This document shows, one piece after another, positions 41,119-51,910 of a DNA stretch of 64,000 bases. The stretch comes from Anniella stebbinsi (Eukaryota; Chordata; Lepidosauria; Squamata; Anniellidae). Both the position numbers and the translations under genes were made by a program. The notes beneath the pieces are model-generated. The model worked only from the letters and a program-made list of their open reading frames with translations. It searched no databases and was not told the DNA's origin. The stretch spans positions 30,322,001 to 30,386,000 of the forward strand of contig JARDYH010000004.1 of assembly GCA_029215795.1 (NCBI GenBank), in the 5' to 3' direction. How positions within the stretch are numbered: the first letter of the stretch is position 1; each line of letters begins with the position of its first letter.

Positions 41119-41808
41119 CCCACTTCACACATAGGTTCCAGTCTTGGAAACTGGAAGAAGGGGCTGAAATCTCTGCATGTGTGTATAGTAATAACATTTT
41201 AAAAAAGGATTATCCAATATTTCACCAAAAATAAAACTAGGAAACAAACAGAGCCAGTATTATACCAAGGACTTGTCCTATTGATAAATAGGAATCGTTG
41301 GAGTGCATGGAAACATGCAAAGCACATGGAGGAAATGGACAGTAACCTGGAATTTTCCTGGAGTGCACTGGGAAATACCTCTGAACAAAGCAGAATCTAT
41401 TTTAGCAATGATGTTTATTCATGTGGTCTTTTTTCCCTGGGATAATTGGGATGGAGTAGGATAAAGAGGCAGAGGGGGTGGGAATGAGGTTTGAGCACCA
41501 TCTTGTGGCAAAATAACAAACCAGCCAATCTGTTGTGTTCAGTAAGGGATAAATGATATTTTATCAGGCAGTAGAAGCTTTTGAATTTCACAGAGCTCTT
41601 CCTCTGGAATCCTCTTGGAAGATGAGCTCTTTGAACCCCAGCAGTGCATACACCTTCCTCTGAGAAGCTGCTCCAATTAAAGGAATTGTGTTACCTGTAT
41701 CTCAGATATATGTCCTTGAGTAACGCATAACACTTGCATTGCTTTGGGCTTCCAGTTACAACCCCCCGTGCAAATAGGTTTGTTAATGGAATAGCACTGC
41801 TCCTTATG
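41119..41808. other. No gene recognised
   Basis: Unassigned sequence between two family A MITEs. Confidence 0.4.
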
Positions 41809-42140
41809 TACGCTGACCATATGAAAAGGAGGACAGGGCTCATGTATCTTTAACAGTTTATTTAACTGTTGCAGAGGAAAGGGAGTTTCAGCTGGCATCA
41901 TTTGTATGCAATTAGTATCTGGTGAAATTCCCTTTTCATCACAACAATTAAAGTTGCATGCACTATACTAGAGTGACCAGATACAAAAGAGGGTAGGGCC
42001 CCTGCAACTTTAACTATTGTAATGAAGAGGGAATTGCACCAGGTACGAATTGCATACAAATGATGCTGGCTGAAATTCCCTTTTCTCTACAACTGTTAAA
42101 GTTACATGAGCCCTGTCCTCCTTTTCATATGGTCAGCCTA
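41809..42140. mobile_element. Palindromic hAT-type MITE, family A (A4)
   Basis: TACGCTGACCATATGAAAAG at the left and GGTCAGCCTA at the right. The flanks CCTTATGT / CCTTATAA are a diverged 8-bp TSD if the first base of the element is shared. Both arms are intact. Confidence 0.8.
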
Positions 42141-42272
42141 CCTTATAAGCAAGTAGAAAATCATGTGCATTGTCATAGCAACACATTATAAGCCAAGAGA
42201 CCAATGTTTTGGCTTCTCTGCACCATAATTCTATAGTTTTGCACCTCCCTAAATATGTACTTTGCTTTAAAG

Positions 42273-42714
42273 CAGGGATGGACAACTTCTGGCCCTCCAG
42301 ATGTTTTGGCCTATAATAGGCTGACCATATGAAAAGGAGGACAGGGCTCATGTACCTTTAACAGTTGTAGAGAAAAGGGAATTTCAGCCAGAGTCATTTG
42401 TATGCAATTAGTTCCTGGTGAAATTCCCTCTTCATCACGACTGCTAAAGTTGCAGGGGCCCTGCCTTCTTTTGTATATGGTCACTCTAGTATAGTGCATG
42501 CAACTTTAACTGTTGTGATGAAGAGGGAATTTCACCAGGAACTAATGGCATACAAATGACACTGGCTGAAATTCCCTTTTCTCTACAACTATTAAAGTTA
42601 CGTGAGCCCTGACCTGGATTTTATCTGGTCAGCCTACCTATAATTCTAATCATCAGTTGTTAGGCAGCATAACCAGGGATGATGGGAGTTGTAGGCCAAA
42701 ACATCTGGAGGGCA
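42273..42714. mobile_element. Family D MITE split by a family A MITE
   Basis: The left arm CAGGGATGGACAACTTCTGG ... GATGTTTTGGCCTATAAT and the right arm GGGAGTTGTAGGCCAAAACA ... GGAGGGCAACATG are inverted. The family A element at 42318-42636 lies between them, flanked by CCTATAAT on both sides. One hAT-type MITE has thus jumped into another. Confidence 0.75.
42318..42636. mobile_element. Palindromic hAT-type MITE, family A (A5)
   Basis: AGGCTGACCATATGAAAAGG and the minus-strand TAGGCTGACCAGATAAAATC ends. CCTATAAT is repeated at 42310-42317 and 42637-42644, with one terminal T that can belong to either element or TSD. Both arms are intact. Confidence 0.85.
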
Positions 42715-43494
42715 ACATGTATGCACAGCACCTTTACTTCCTATAAATTAAACTTTATGTATATTTTAAAGATATTTGTATCTTGGGTTTGGGGGGGGGG
42801 TCTAAAATGGGCCCCCAGAGCAATGCTATTTCCCTAAGTACTCCCCCTCCACCATCAACCCTGAAACTAGAAAGCATCTCAAGTAGACAATATGCTTGCT
42901 TTGTGCCAATATGTGACTGATCCCTTTTTGTGGAGTGGAGTGGATTGCCTGCAACAGAAGGGGGCAGGTGGAGGATCAGCATCTCTGCTCATCAGATGCA
43001 TCTCTAAACTCTTTCAGATTCTCGGTAAGCACCTTTACAAGCATGCTAGTGTGGAGCCACCTTGGACTAGCACATTTTCTCGTCCTTTCCCTTCCTGGTA
43101 TGGCTGTTGTGCAGATCTAATATGAAACCAAATATGTCACCATAAGCCCTTTGGAGGCTGCATGGGATAAAAACATGGTGAATAAATAATAGCATTCGCA
43201 AACAGGGATGGAGAGGTGTGAACCAGAGATCACAGCGGCCCAATGTGATGTCTTTCCAGCAGGGGATCTGGTACCACATGGATGGAATCCCTAGTAGCAA
43301 GTTTTTGCCTTCCGAGATCTAGCTTCTTGTTTGGTGGAGCTTCTCACAATGGTGCTAATTCAGGAGTGGGCACTTTGCAGCCAATGGAACTTCTGTGACC
43401 TCCCCCAAAAAACTCTTGTGCTCTTGACTTGGTTCCAAAGGACCACATGCAATGTTCCATGTAGGGGAGGCCACTTACGCATCATCAAAAAAGG
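42715..43494. other. No gene recognised; one LINE-tail-like relic
   Basis: AAGCCCTTTGGAGGCTGCAT ... GGTGAATAAATAATAG (about 43142-43190) resembles a LINE or SINE 3' end. A G run lies at 42790-42800. The remainder is unassigned. Confidence 0.4.
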
Positions 43495-43815
43495 GGACAA
43501 AAGAGGGTAGAGGTTTGCATAAAATTTGCCCATGCATGTAGAGATGCACATTTAGAAATAATGATTATAATTTAAATAGAAATACAATGTATATCACCAT
43601 AATGGGAGAAAACTGAGACCAGGTGACCTGTGTGCCTTCTCAATGTGCTGTCCAGAATCAGATGCTAACTGCTGATGGGCAACTTCAGGGCTCCTGCTTT
43701 CTCCCTTCTTATGGTGTTATACTTTTGAACCAGACTTGGACTGGACAGTCCTTCAACAGAGTATAACTTCAAATAGAGGACTGTCTATTGTAAAATAGGC
43801 CACATGGTCACGCTA
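43495..43815. repeat. Copy 1 of an imperfect local duplication
   Basis: It aligns in order with 45125-45440. Shared words include TTAAATAGAAATACAA, TGATGGGCAACTTCA and TTCTTATGG. The pair is about 70-80% alike by eye. It may be an unnamed dispersed repeat rather than a segmental duplication. Confidence 0.6.
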
Positions 43816-44367
43816 GTTCCATGCATGTACTGGAGATTTCTGGCCTTGTCTCAGGTTGGCCTTGCCATACACCAGGGTGAAGCAACCTGCCGCATCATGA
43901 AAGTGCCAGTGGTGGTGGATAGGTGGAGGCAGGAATTGTCTGCAAGACTTTTTAAAGTCTTGACCCTAGTGTGGTGGTGGTGGGGAGGCAAAATGTATTG
44001 GGCCAGCGCTGGTCCTCTTCATAGCTCAGCTCCCCTGAGAACCCACTCTTGAAGGATGAGACTTCATCATTGCAGCTGGACCAGAAAACCAGACCTTATT
44101 TGCATGTGTGTACAGACCTCTTTGGATCCTGGCTCATCTCTCCTATTAAAATATCTCCTCTGTCGTTGTAAAATTAAATCTCTAAACCACATGGTTCCAC
44201 TTTAAAAGAGGATTATGGAGGATAAGGCTATCAATGGCGACTAGTCATGACAGCTACATATATTACCTCCAGTATCAGACACAGTACACCTATGTACACC
44301 AGTTTCTGGGGGACACAGGTGGGAAGGTGCTATTGTGCTCATGTCCTGCTTATGGGTTTCCCATAGG

Positions 44368-44996
44368 CAAGGCTGACCAGGACATTTTGCCGCCTAAGGC
44401 AGACAAGATGCTTCCACCTCTCCACCCCAATTCCGCATACAGAAGCTGAGTTCACGGACCTAGCAGATGAATCTTACTTCACCACTGGCAACAGGACAGC
44501 ATCTTCCACTACACCTGGGGACAGCCTGCTAGCTTAGGCCATGGAAGACAGGCCGTGAGACATATACAACTCTGTACTCTGGCATTTCCCATCCCCTTAA
44601 TACAGGGGCAGGCAATATTTTTGGGTCATTGGAATAGCTGGCAATTTGAGAAACTGTCCTGGGCACAACCACAAAATGTCTCCTATGGGAGGCATGGCAA
44701 AGGACAAGTAACTTGCCCTAAGACTGAGAACAAGACAGAGGTAGGGTCTGAGCCTCAACACACTAAAGTAAACAAGTCCTTCGAGCCCACAATTTTGAGC
44801 ATCAACAAAAAACTGATTTACAGCAATTCCAGCTGCTGGTAAGAAAATGAGTTGTTGGTGTGTTTTTTTTAAGTAGGAGGGGTCGGGCATCATTGTGGGC
44901 ACCAAGAAGGGGGTACACACAGGTTGCCCACCTCTGCCTTAACATCTGCCACCTTAGGTGTCTGCCTCATTCTGCCTAACGGTAGGGCCTGTCCTG
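44368..44996. mobile_element. hAT-like element inside CR1, itself carrying another
   Basis: The outer left end CAAGGCTGACCAGGACATTT with GCCGCCTAAGGCAGAC and the right end (minus strand CAGGACAGGCCCTACCGTTA with GGCAGAATGAGGCAGAC) are inverted. The flanks CCCATAGG and ATTCTAGG agree only in their last four bases, so the TSD is weak. It contains the element at 44603-44936. Confidence 0.6.
44603..44936. mobile_element. hAT element with CAGRGGYGGGCAA-type ends, 334 bp
   Basis: The left end, CAGGGGCAGGCAAT, and the minus-strand right end, CAGAGGTGGGCAAC, are of the common CAGNGGTGGGCAA hAT kind. The flanks CCTTAATA (44595-44602) and CCTTAACA (44937-44944) match at 7 of 8. Third layer in a CR1/hAT/hAT nest. 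Confidence 0.8.
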
Positions 44997-45124
44997 ATTC
45001 TAGGCATCTGGTTTGACCACTCTGGGAGAGAATGCTGGATTAGATAAGCATGGCTTTTCTTACATTCTCAAATGCAGCTCATTCTTGTATGATCAGCTTC
45101 CCGGGGCACATGTTGCCAAAAGAA

Positions 45125-45440
45125 AAATAGGAAAGGTGTCACCAAAATAGAGACCCAAATTAGTATTCTATTTGCATGTGCTAATTTATACATGTAGATG
45201 CAAATTTGGAAAGAAGCACTAAGAGTTAAATAGAAATACAACACATTTCACCATAGTGTGGAAGACCAGGGGATGTATGTACCTGCTCTGTCTACTGTCC
45301 AAGTGCTCACTATTGATGGGCAACTTCAAGGCTCTTGCTCTCCTTTCTTATGGTTCTTAAACCAGGCTTAGACTGAGAGCCATTCAACTAGAGGATGCCT
45401 TGAAAGAGAAGTCTGTACTCTGTGAGATAGGACACATGCC
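45125..45440. repeat. Copy 2 of an imperfect local duplication
   Basis: It aligns with 43495-43815 in the same orientation. Neither edge shows an inverted repeat or a clean TSD. Confidence 0.6.
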
Positions 45441-46249
45441 TCTTCCTAGTGCCTCCCCCATGCCCTACAAGCACTTTGAGATTTAGGGACAAAAAGTTCT
45501 ATAAAACTCCCTTTGAATGCCTTCTTTGGGGACAGACCAGGGAGATACACGGCATCTCTGTTCTCATGGATGGCTACCTTCAGTCAGCAGCCGATGAAGC
45601 AATCCATTCATGTGGGGAATCTAAAAGGTTGATGGATATGGTGATGGTCATATCACTCCCTTGTGTAGAGCTAGCTATAAACGGGCAATCTTTATGCATA
45701 ATTACCAACCTGATGGGCTGGGTATATAGTCTGCTGCGTGCCGAAGGGGAAGATTAGAATAACTTCCCAGCAGGTGGCACTGTTGGTCTTCAAAACAACA
45801 ACAACAACAATAACAACAGCAGCAGCAGCAGAAAAAAAAGAAGCTCAGCTTTGCCTCTTCAAAGATGGCTTCTTTTCAGTATGGTGATAAATTGCTCCAA
45901 GTTCTGTCAGGCTCTGCGATTTAAGGTCCCCAATAGTGAAAGTGTGGAGATTTCTTTTAAAAAAGAAGTATATATTTATGAAACGAGGGAAAGAGGATGT
46001 TTGTATTTTTTTTTCCTCCTCTTGTTTCTTTCATTGGGGTTTGAGAACTTTAAATTCATCTTAATTTACTTACTGTACTCACTTCTGATGAACTGGCTCT
46101 TTCTTGATTTGAATCTGCTTGTCCCATCAACATTATTAGCAGCAAAAGAAAATAAGGATTATTCCCGCACAGCGTACCGTTTCACGGCCTCAAAAGATTT
46201 TGTGTCCAGCACAAGCCAAAATAGACATTAGGTAAATCTGTGGCTGCCA
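45441..46249. other. No gene recognised; (CAA)n/(CAG)n microsatellite
   Basis: The microsatellite is at about 45797-45831. The open stretch 45851-46231 is AT-rich and Leu/Phe-rich, has no domain, and is likely chance. Confidence 0.4.
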
Positions 46250-46965
46250 CTCCAAATGGCACCTGCATGTTTCAAAACATAAGAGCCATGCTGGATAAGA
46301 CCAAAGGCCCATCAAGCCCAGCATTCTGTCTACACAGTAATCCATCAGCTGCCTATGGGAAACCCACAAGCAGGGCATGAGTGCAACAGCATCCATGTTC
46401 CACAGCAACTGGTGTGCATAGGCACACTGCTTCTGATACTGGAGGTAGTATATAGCCATCAGAACTAGTAGCCATTGATAGCCTTCTATTTCAGGAATTT
46501 ATCCAACCCCCTTTTAAACCCATCCAAATTGCTGCCTGTCACTACATTTTGTGGTAGCAAATTTCATAGTTTAATTGTGCGCTGTGTGTTGAAATCGTTT
46601 TTTTTAATCTGTCGGAAATCCCCAACCAATCAGCTCCATGGGCTTATCCCGGGATCTAGTATTACGAGAGAGGGAGAACAATGTCTCCCTATCCACTTTC
46701 CCCACACTATGCATAATTTTGTACACCTCAGCCATGTATCCCCTCACTCACCTTTTTTCTAAGCGAAACAATTCCGACTATAGTAACCTTCCCACATAGG
46801 GGAGCTGCTCCAGCCCCGTGATCATTTTAGTTGCCCCTTTCTGCACGCCTTTAGGTGCAGTAATCAGATATCTGCACAGTATTCCAAGTGTAGTCGCTCC
46901 TTAGATTTGTATAACAGCAGTATCATCTTGGCAGTTTTACTTCCGAGTCCAGCCACATCTGGAGG
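46250..46965 (-). mobile_element. CR1 LINE, about 700 bp of the 3' region
   Basis: On the plus strand it reads ACATAAGAGCCATGCTGGAT, GGAGGTAGTATATAGCCATC, CATTTTGTGGTAGCAAATTT, GTATTACGAGAGAGGGAGAA, CTATGCATAATTTTGTACAC and CTGCTCCAGCCCCGTGATCA, the ordered antisense landmarks of CR1 from its 3' end upward. It is the longest CR1 copy here. The coding part is degraded. Confidence 0.8.
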
Positions 46966-47089
46966 GCCACAGATTCCTCACCTAAGCCTATGTTCTAAAT
47001 GTAGGTATGATGAACACATGCAGAATCGAGTGGGATTGCAGTGACAGGTGTTCTTCTGTGCCCTCCATGCATTCATCATACCTGTGCGT

Positions 47090-47285
47090 GCTTATTTATT
47101 TATTTATTTCATTTAAAATCTTTCTCAGCTGACTTTCAGGGCAGAAGTTTTCCCAAGGAAGCTTATAACAATAAAATACATAACTATTAAGATATTAAAA
47201 ATGATAAAAACATAAACACAATAAAATCAGCAATAAGAACCAACAATAAAAACGGCAATAAAATCAACGATAAAACCACAGCAAC
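47090..47285 (-). mobile_element. L2-like LINE 3' untranslated end
   Basis: A TTTATTTATTTATTT tract, then TCTCAGCTGACTTTCAGGGC and TAACAATAAAATACATAACT. It resembles the tail of the 7.1-kb copy. Confidence 0.45.
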
Positions 47286-47360
47286 ATATACATATAGGCT
47301 CTTGTGTCTACGATCCAAGACCCTTCATTTTCCAGGTTCCTGAGGCCTTTTCTGTACAAG

Positions 47361-47463
47361 GCATTTATCATGTGCTTGTCATTGCCTGCTCCCGATTGTT
47401 TACGGATTCTTTAGATGATATCCTGACCCTCCAGTTTCGCTTTTGTGTTTAACCAGCACTATT
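47361..47463. repeat. Unnamed dispersed repeat, related to 13404-13500
   Basis: Both copies share GGATTCTTTA/GGGTTCTTTA, GACCCTCCAGTTTC and AACCAGCACTA in the same order and orientation. Ends are undefined. Confidence 0.5.
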
Positions 47464-47994
47464 GTTGAGGGGTTTTATAGAGCAGGAAAAATGCAACATT
47501 TAATTGTGAATGCAAGGAATAATGAGCTCCTCTTGTGTATTTGCACTATTCTGCTATCCCACAGTGCCACCTAGAGGTTATGTAGTGGAAAAGCCAGAAA
47601 GGAAAGTATCTTGGTGTAGTGCTCAGATTTCAGTTCTGCGATGAAAGTGAAAGGAGGTCCAGCGCATCAACAGCTGATTAACAGCCTCGTGTAGAAAAGC
47701 TCTGAATCACAAATTCTGGAGTTAATATGTCCAAGCGTGCATGCATAGGCTTCATGCGCAAGGTATGTTGACCATGTGAAAATCTGAGGGGATTGCAGGA
47801 TCACCTCTCCATGTGTTCATAGTATTTAGATTTACAATGCTGCACAGACCTCTAATAAATAAGCTTCACCAATTCCGCTGCTTGCCTGCCTGCTTTGTAT
47901 GACAGTCGTAAACCATGGGAGTTTTGAAATGAAATACTTTAAAGAGCATTTAACCACCTTCCTTGAATCAAGATGTGATAGAGATGTCCTAAAA
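47464..47994. other. No gene recognised
   Basis: Unassigned. The final 8 bases are the TSD of the following MITE. Confidence 0.4.
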
Positions 47995-48119
47995 CAGGGG
48001 TGGACAATTTGTGACCCTCCAGGTGTTTTGGCCTACAGCTCCCATCATCCTTCACCATACGCCATGGTGGCTAGGGCTGATAGGAGTTGTAGGCCAGAAC
48101 ACTTGGGAGTCCAGTCCTG
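47995..48119. mobile_element. Palindromic hAT-type MITE (family D), complete
   Basis: CAGGGGTGGACAATTTGTGA at the left and CACTTGGGAGTCCAGTCCTG at the right. TCCTAAAA (47987-47994) and TCTTAAAA (48120-48127) form an 8-bp TSD with one difference. The central hairpin pairs CTCCCATCATCC with GGGCTGATAGGAG. This copy is the best evidence that the GTAGTCC/GTAGGCC palindromes are hAT elements. Confidence 0.8.
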
Positions 48120-48215
48120 TCTTAAAAGGATAAATGATGCCATATACTCTACAATAGTGTATATTGTATGCATCAATATAACCAATTGAATGATAACATA
48201 ACAGTATGCTAAGCA

Positions 48216-48535
48216 TAGGGTGACCAGATAAAATCCAGGTCAGGGCTTATGTAACTTTAACAGTTGTAGAGAAAAGGGAATTTCAGCCAGTGTCATTTGT
48301 ATGCAATTAGTTCCTGGTGAAGTTCCCTCTTCATCACAACAGTTAAAGGTGCAGGGGCCCTGCCTTCTTTTGTATCTGGTCACTCTAGTATAGTGCCTGC
48401 AACTTTAACTGTTGTGATGAAGAGGGAATTTCACCAGGAACTAATTGCATACAAATGACACTGGCTGAAATTCCCTTTTCTCTACAACTGCTAAAGTTAC
48501 ATCAGCCCTGACCTGGATTTTATCTGGTCACCCTA
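48216..48535. mobile_element. Palindromic hAT-type MITE, family A (A6)
   Basis: TAGGGTGACCAGATAAAATC is present at both ends in opposite orientation. The TSD GCTAAGCA is perfect (48208-48215 and 48536-48543). The arms are intact and little diverged, making this the best reference copy in the window. Confidence 0.92.
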
Positions 48536-48734
48536 GCTAAGCACATGTTCCTAGCCTGCTTAAGAAACACAGGTACTTGAATACCTTCAAATCCAGATAG
48601 AATAGTTTAATAGGAAATTAAACTACAAGTTTACTTCTGAGACACCCAAACTAGGCTATAGAATTTTGAAGCAACCATGCAATAATTCTCAATGTCTTTC
48701 CTGAGAAACTGCAACAGTCTGGAATAAAATTAAT

Positions 48735-49010
48735 ACAGTCATTGAGAGGATCGCGGGCTTACGATTACGTCGAGATCCATTAATCTTCTTGTTAACTTAT
48801 CCAAGGGATATACCAGCTAACTATCGTAAATTAATTTCATACATGGTTACTGCTGCAAGCGTATGCTACGTGAAAAATGAGAGAATATTGGCCGTTCCGT
48901 CGTTAACTGAATCCGCGAACAAATGATAGGATTACACTATTATGTCAAAATTGACAAGTTACATTAGAGTGAGAGAAAGAAGATGGAGATATAATAACTG
49001 TGTCTTTTGT
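48735..49010 (+). pseudogene. L1 ORF2 C-terminal fragment
   Basis: The plus-strand frame at 48777-48925 reads PLIFLLTYPRDIP, YRKLISYMVTAASVCYVKN and ERILAVPSLTE, the order of the L1 ORF2 C-terminal region (an LLG/LLT turn, a TAAR-like helix, a NW-like position, then PS/EW). Downstream, MSKLTSYIRVRERRW matches the next L1 block in another frame. Stops and frame changes make it dead. It has more CpG than its surroundings, which suggests it is not very old. Confidence 0.6.
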
Positions 49011-50529
49011 TAATTATTTTTTATAGAAGTGTCACAGTTCAACAATTTACTGAAACAGAGTTAATATAAATGCATCTGTATCTTATTGTTTTGCATTAGG
49101 CCTTCAGTATTGTTAAGGCTTTGCATTTTCAGTGACAGATCACACTAGCATCATTGGAGATTGGATGGACATAGGCATATTTTGTCCTTTGGTGCTGAGG
49201 GGGAAAAGTTAACTTCTACTCAATACTTAGATCGTTCAGCTCAAATGCTCAAGTGAGAAGTAACTTGATTTTGGTGAAGATTTTTTTTCTTGCTTATTTT
49301 CTATGGAGCCTTCAAGGCATCTGATAATGAAACCACACCCACAAACACCCACATCTGCCTGTCTACCAACCTACCTTTAGGTTTATCTATTTTTAGTGCT
49401 GTAACTAGAAATCATTATGACCACAGAGAGCTTGTATTTCTTCCCCTTTCTCCTCTGGGCATTGACACTAGAATAACTTAAGAATGGTTGAGGACCCTTA
49501 AGGTTACTACTAAGAAAATTTCAGGTGCTTTTATTAATTTTAAAATTATTATTATTATTTGATTTATATGGCTGCCCATAAGCATATGTTCCTTGGACAC
49601 TGAATAAAACAAGTAATAAAATACAATATTAGGAGAGAAGATAATATTGGGGGGGGGGGGAATATTCCTCCAAATGCTACAATGCAGTATCAAGATAAAA
49701 CACAGCCTTCACAGTGAGAGTCCAGATTTTCTTCAGTTAAAATACTGGTTATTTGAAATCCTGGGTAATAAAGAGGTTAGAGAAAAGACCATAAAGATGG
49801 TGCCAGCTAGTTTTAACTGTTTCAGGCTTCAACACACACTTACTTGGGAGTGAGCCTCATTGAGCTCAATAGGACGTCCTTCTGTGTAGACAGCTAATGA
49901 TCAAAGGTTGTATTTTCCAAAAGTTTTATATACGTGTTGGCTGCTTTGTAGAGTAAATTTTACAGAAAAGCAGACCATAAATAAATAAATCATCGATTTG
50001 TATGTTCAACAAATATACACTGAAATGAAAAGAGTGGAAATGAATGTAAAGTCTTTGATTCCTATGTTTGAGGGAACCTTTCTCTTGCATCCATCAACTG
50101 CATATTTCTTAAGGGTTTTATTTTTCTTAAGGATTTGATTAATTTTCCAAATACAAAAACAAACATACAAACAAACAAGAAAATAAAATTACATCACAAT
50201 AAATCTAGTTGTTGGCTAAGGGTAGTGTGCTTAACATATCCCCCCTTTTACTTTACAGGCATAAATACGGGTGAATCCTTTGTGTGTTTGGAGATTTCCT
50301 TTATGATTCCTCATAATAGCAAATATATTTAGGGCACAATTTCAGCAGAATTGAGATATCACAGTTTTGTTTTTGTTTTTTAAATGGAATTACTGGAGGA
50401 AGGCGTAGGAGATGTGCAGGAGGAGGTTGCTGATGTTGTCAAATGGATCTGTAAACTTCCATGAGTGGCCAAACACGAGTGTGCCTCATTTTGCTCATGT
50501 GAAGAAACCCTAGAACCTGAAGTCATCCC
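49011..50529. other. No gene recognised
   Basis: An AAGTAAG-type relic is at about 49835-49885. A short unit at about 50410-50520 is alike to 59975-60085 (GGATCTGTAAACTTCCATGA against GGATCCACAAACTTCTGTAA). The rest is unassigned. Confidence 0.4.
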
Positions 50530-50737
50530 ATGAAGCTGATTGGTAAGATATTCAGGACAGATCAAAGGAAATATTTCTTCACACAGTCCATCATTGAGCT
50601 ATGGAATTCACTTCCATAAGATGTAGTGATGGACACCAATTTGGATGGCTTTAAAACGAGATTAGACAAAAGAGACAGGATGCCTATGTACACCAGCTGC
50701 ACTCATGTCCTACTTATGGGTTTCCCAGAGGCAGCTT

Positions 50738-50917
50738 GGGCCCTTTCTACACCATAGGGGTGTAGAGGGAGGGAGGGCAATCCTGGAAGTACCTAATACA
50801 CACCATTAGCGCACAGGGACGGAGGGAGGGTGATCCCGAAAATACCTAATACACACCATCGGCACACAGGGACCAGCCAGGGGCCATCCCAGGCAAACAG
50901 CCTGGTGTAGAAACAGC
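50738..50917. mobile_element. MITE with TTTCTACACC ends (family J)
   Basis: GGGCCCTTTCTACACCATAG and the minus-strand GCTGTTTCTACACCAGG are inverted. The flanks could be a 3-bp CTT/CTG repeat. Inside, GGGACGGAGGGAGGG and ACCTAATACACACCAT are directly repeated about 60-70 bases apart. Confidence 0.5.
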
Positions 50918-50977
50918 CTGATTGGCTCCTGTGTGTGGACAGAATACTGGACTAGATGTGCCTTTGGTCTGATCCAG

Positions 50978-51107
50978 GACCAGATCTACACCAAGCAGGA
51001 TATAACACTTTGAAAAAGCTTTGAAAACGGTATATGGAATGTGTCCTGGGCCCCAACAGTTGTCAAAACCATAATAAACTGTTATAAAGCAATAGTGTAG
51101 ATCCTGA
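50978..51107. mobile_element. MITE with ATCTACAC ends (family G)
   Basis: GACCAGATCTACACCAAGCA at the left and GTGTAGATCCTGACC at the right. CAG or CCAG is repeated at the two flanks, and removing the element restores the CR1 sequence GATCCAGCACGG. The interior holds TTGAAAAAGCTTTGAAAACG and GGGCCCCAACAGTTGTC, also seen in the relative at 63562. Confidence 0.65.
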
Positions 51108-51140
51108 CCAGCACGGCTCTACTTAAGTTCTTATGTACAC

Positions 51141-51779
51141 AGGAGTAAGTAATACTATCACATTTAGCTACACTTTGAGTGATTAGAAGAACATTTAGCC
51201 TGGCTCCTATTTGTTCTGAATTCCATTCAAGAAATGCATCAAGTTTTTTATATTGTGCATATCGTGAATGTCAGACTGTACTTTTTCAAGGGTCGTCTAA
51301 TTGTAAATCAACAAAAAGGAAAACCTGGAATCAGATCTGCAGGCTTAAGAAAGCACAGGCCTAAATGTCAAGTGTAGATAGATAGATAGATTGACAGATA
51401 GGTTTGGGAGCCTTAATTAGTAGATTAATTGCAAGGGTGGTCACTTGACCCAAGCACAACCTGGGTAGTGGTTCAAAATGGGCATCAAAAGCTATGTAAT
51501 TATTTGAATATGCTAAATTATACAGAATTTTCTTTTCAATATTGAATTACTGAGTGTGTTTTCAAGATGGCAGATGAAAAACTAGGTCTTAGCTTAATCA
51601 GAGGCTTAGTGTGGGCAGCAGGCCAAGAGAATGGCATGATCACAGCTTCTTATTGGCTCTGTGCATGCAGTATTACCAGGTTAAAGCAGATTCACCTGCT
51701 GAACATTGCTAGCAAGAGAAGAAGAAACAGGAATGTGGCAGTGAACAGCATCAGGATTTTTGCACAACAGCAATGCTTA
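51141..51779. other. No gene recognised
   Basis: A short GATA microsatellite at 51376-51400. Nothing else. Confidence 0.4.
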
Positions 51780-51910
51780 GCAGCTTGGGACCAAGTTATT
51801 TGAAAGATTGCCTTTTCCTCCTGCATATACTTACCTGAACTTTAAGGTCCTCTTCCAAAGTCCTGCTCCATGTACCCCTACCAGTGAGGTGAGGCATGCA
51901 GAAAAGGGCC
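51780..51910 (+). mobile_element. L2-like C-terminal relic (weak)
   Basis: The translated pieces YLPEL, KVLFQSPAPCTPTSEVRHA and an AEKGL-like end resemble the degraded RAFSVVAP region in placement. No tail or frame is preserved. Confidence 0.3.

Larger units (their letters stand above)
44195..45075 (+). mobile_element. CR1 LINE 3' end split by a hAT-like element
   Basis: 44195-44367 has AGGCTATCAATGGCGACTAG, CCTCCAGTATCAGACACAGT and TGCTTATGGGTTTCCCATAG. After the insert it resumes with GGCATCTGGTTTGACCACTC, GAATGCTGGATTAGATAAGC and GGCTTTTCTTACATTCTC. The strand and order are continuous. Confidence 0.75.
50530..51140 (+). mobile_element. CR1 LINE 3' end with two MITEs inside
   Basis: CR1 phrases GAGCTATGGAATTCACTTCC, AGATGTAGTGATGGACACCA, CATGTCCTACTTATGGG, then after the first insert TTGGCTCCTGTGTGTGGACA, ACTGGACTAGATGTGCCTTT, TGGTCTGATCCAG, and after the second CACGGCTCTACTTAAGTTCT. 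Both inserts are foreign to CR1 and sit at different points. Confidence 0.8.

Noticed and set aside
40791..42636. Regularly repeated units with a CRISPR-like look
   Set aside because: The repeats are 320-bp palindromic hAT-type MITEs in eukaryotic sequence, with TSDs and irregular spacing.
45851..46231. 126-residue Leu/Phe-rich frame, possibly membrane protein
   Set aside because: AT-rich sequence readily gives hydrophobic frames, and there is no homologue that I can recall and no exon signals.
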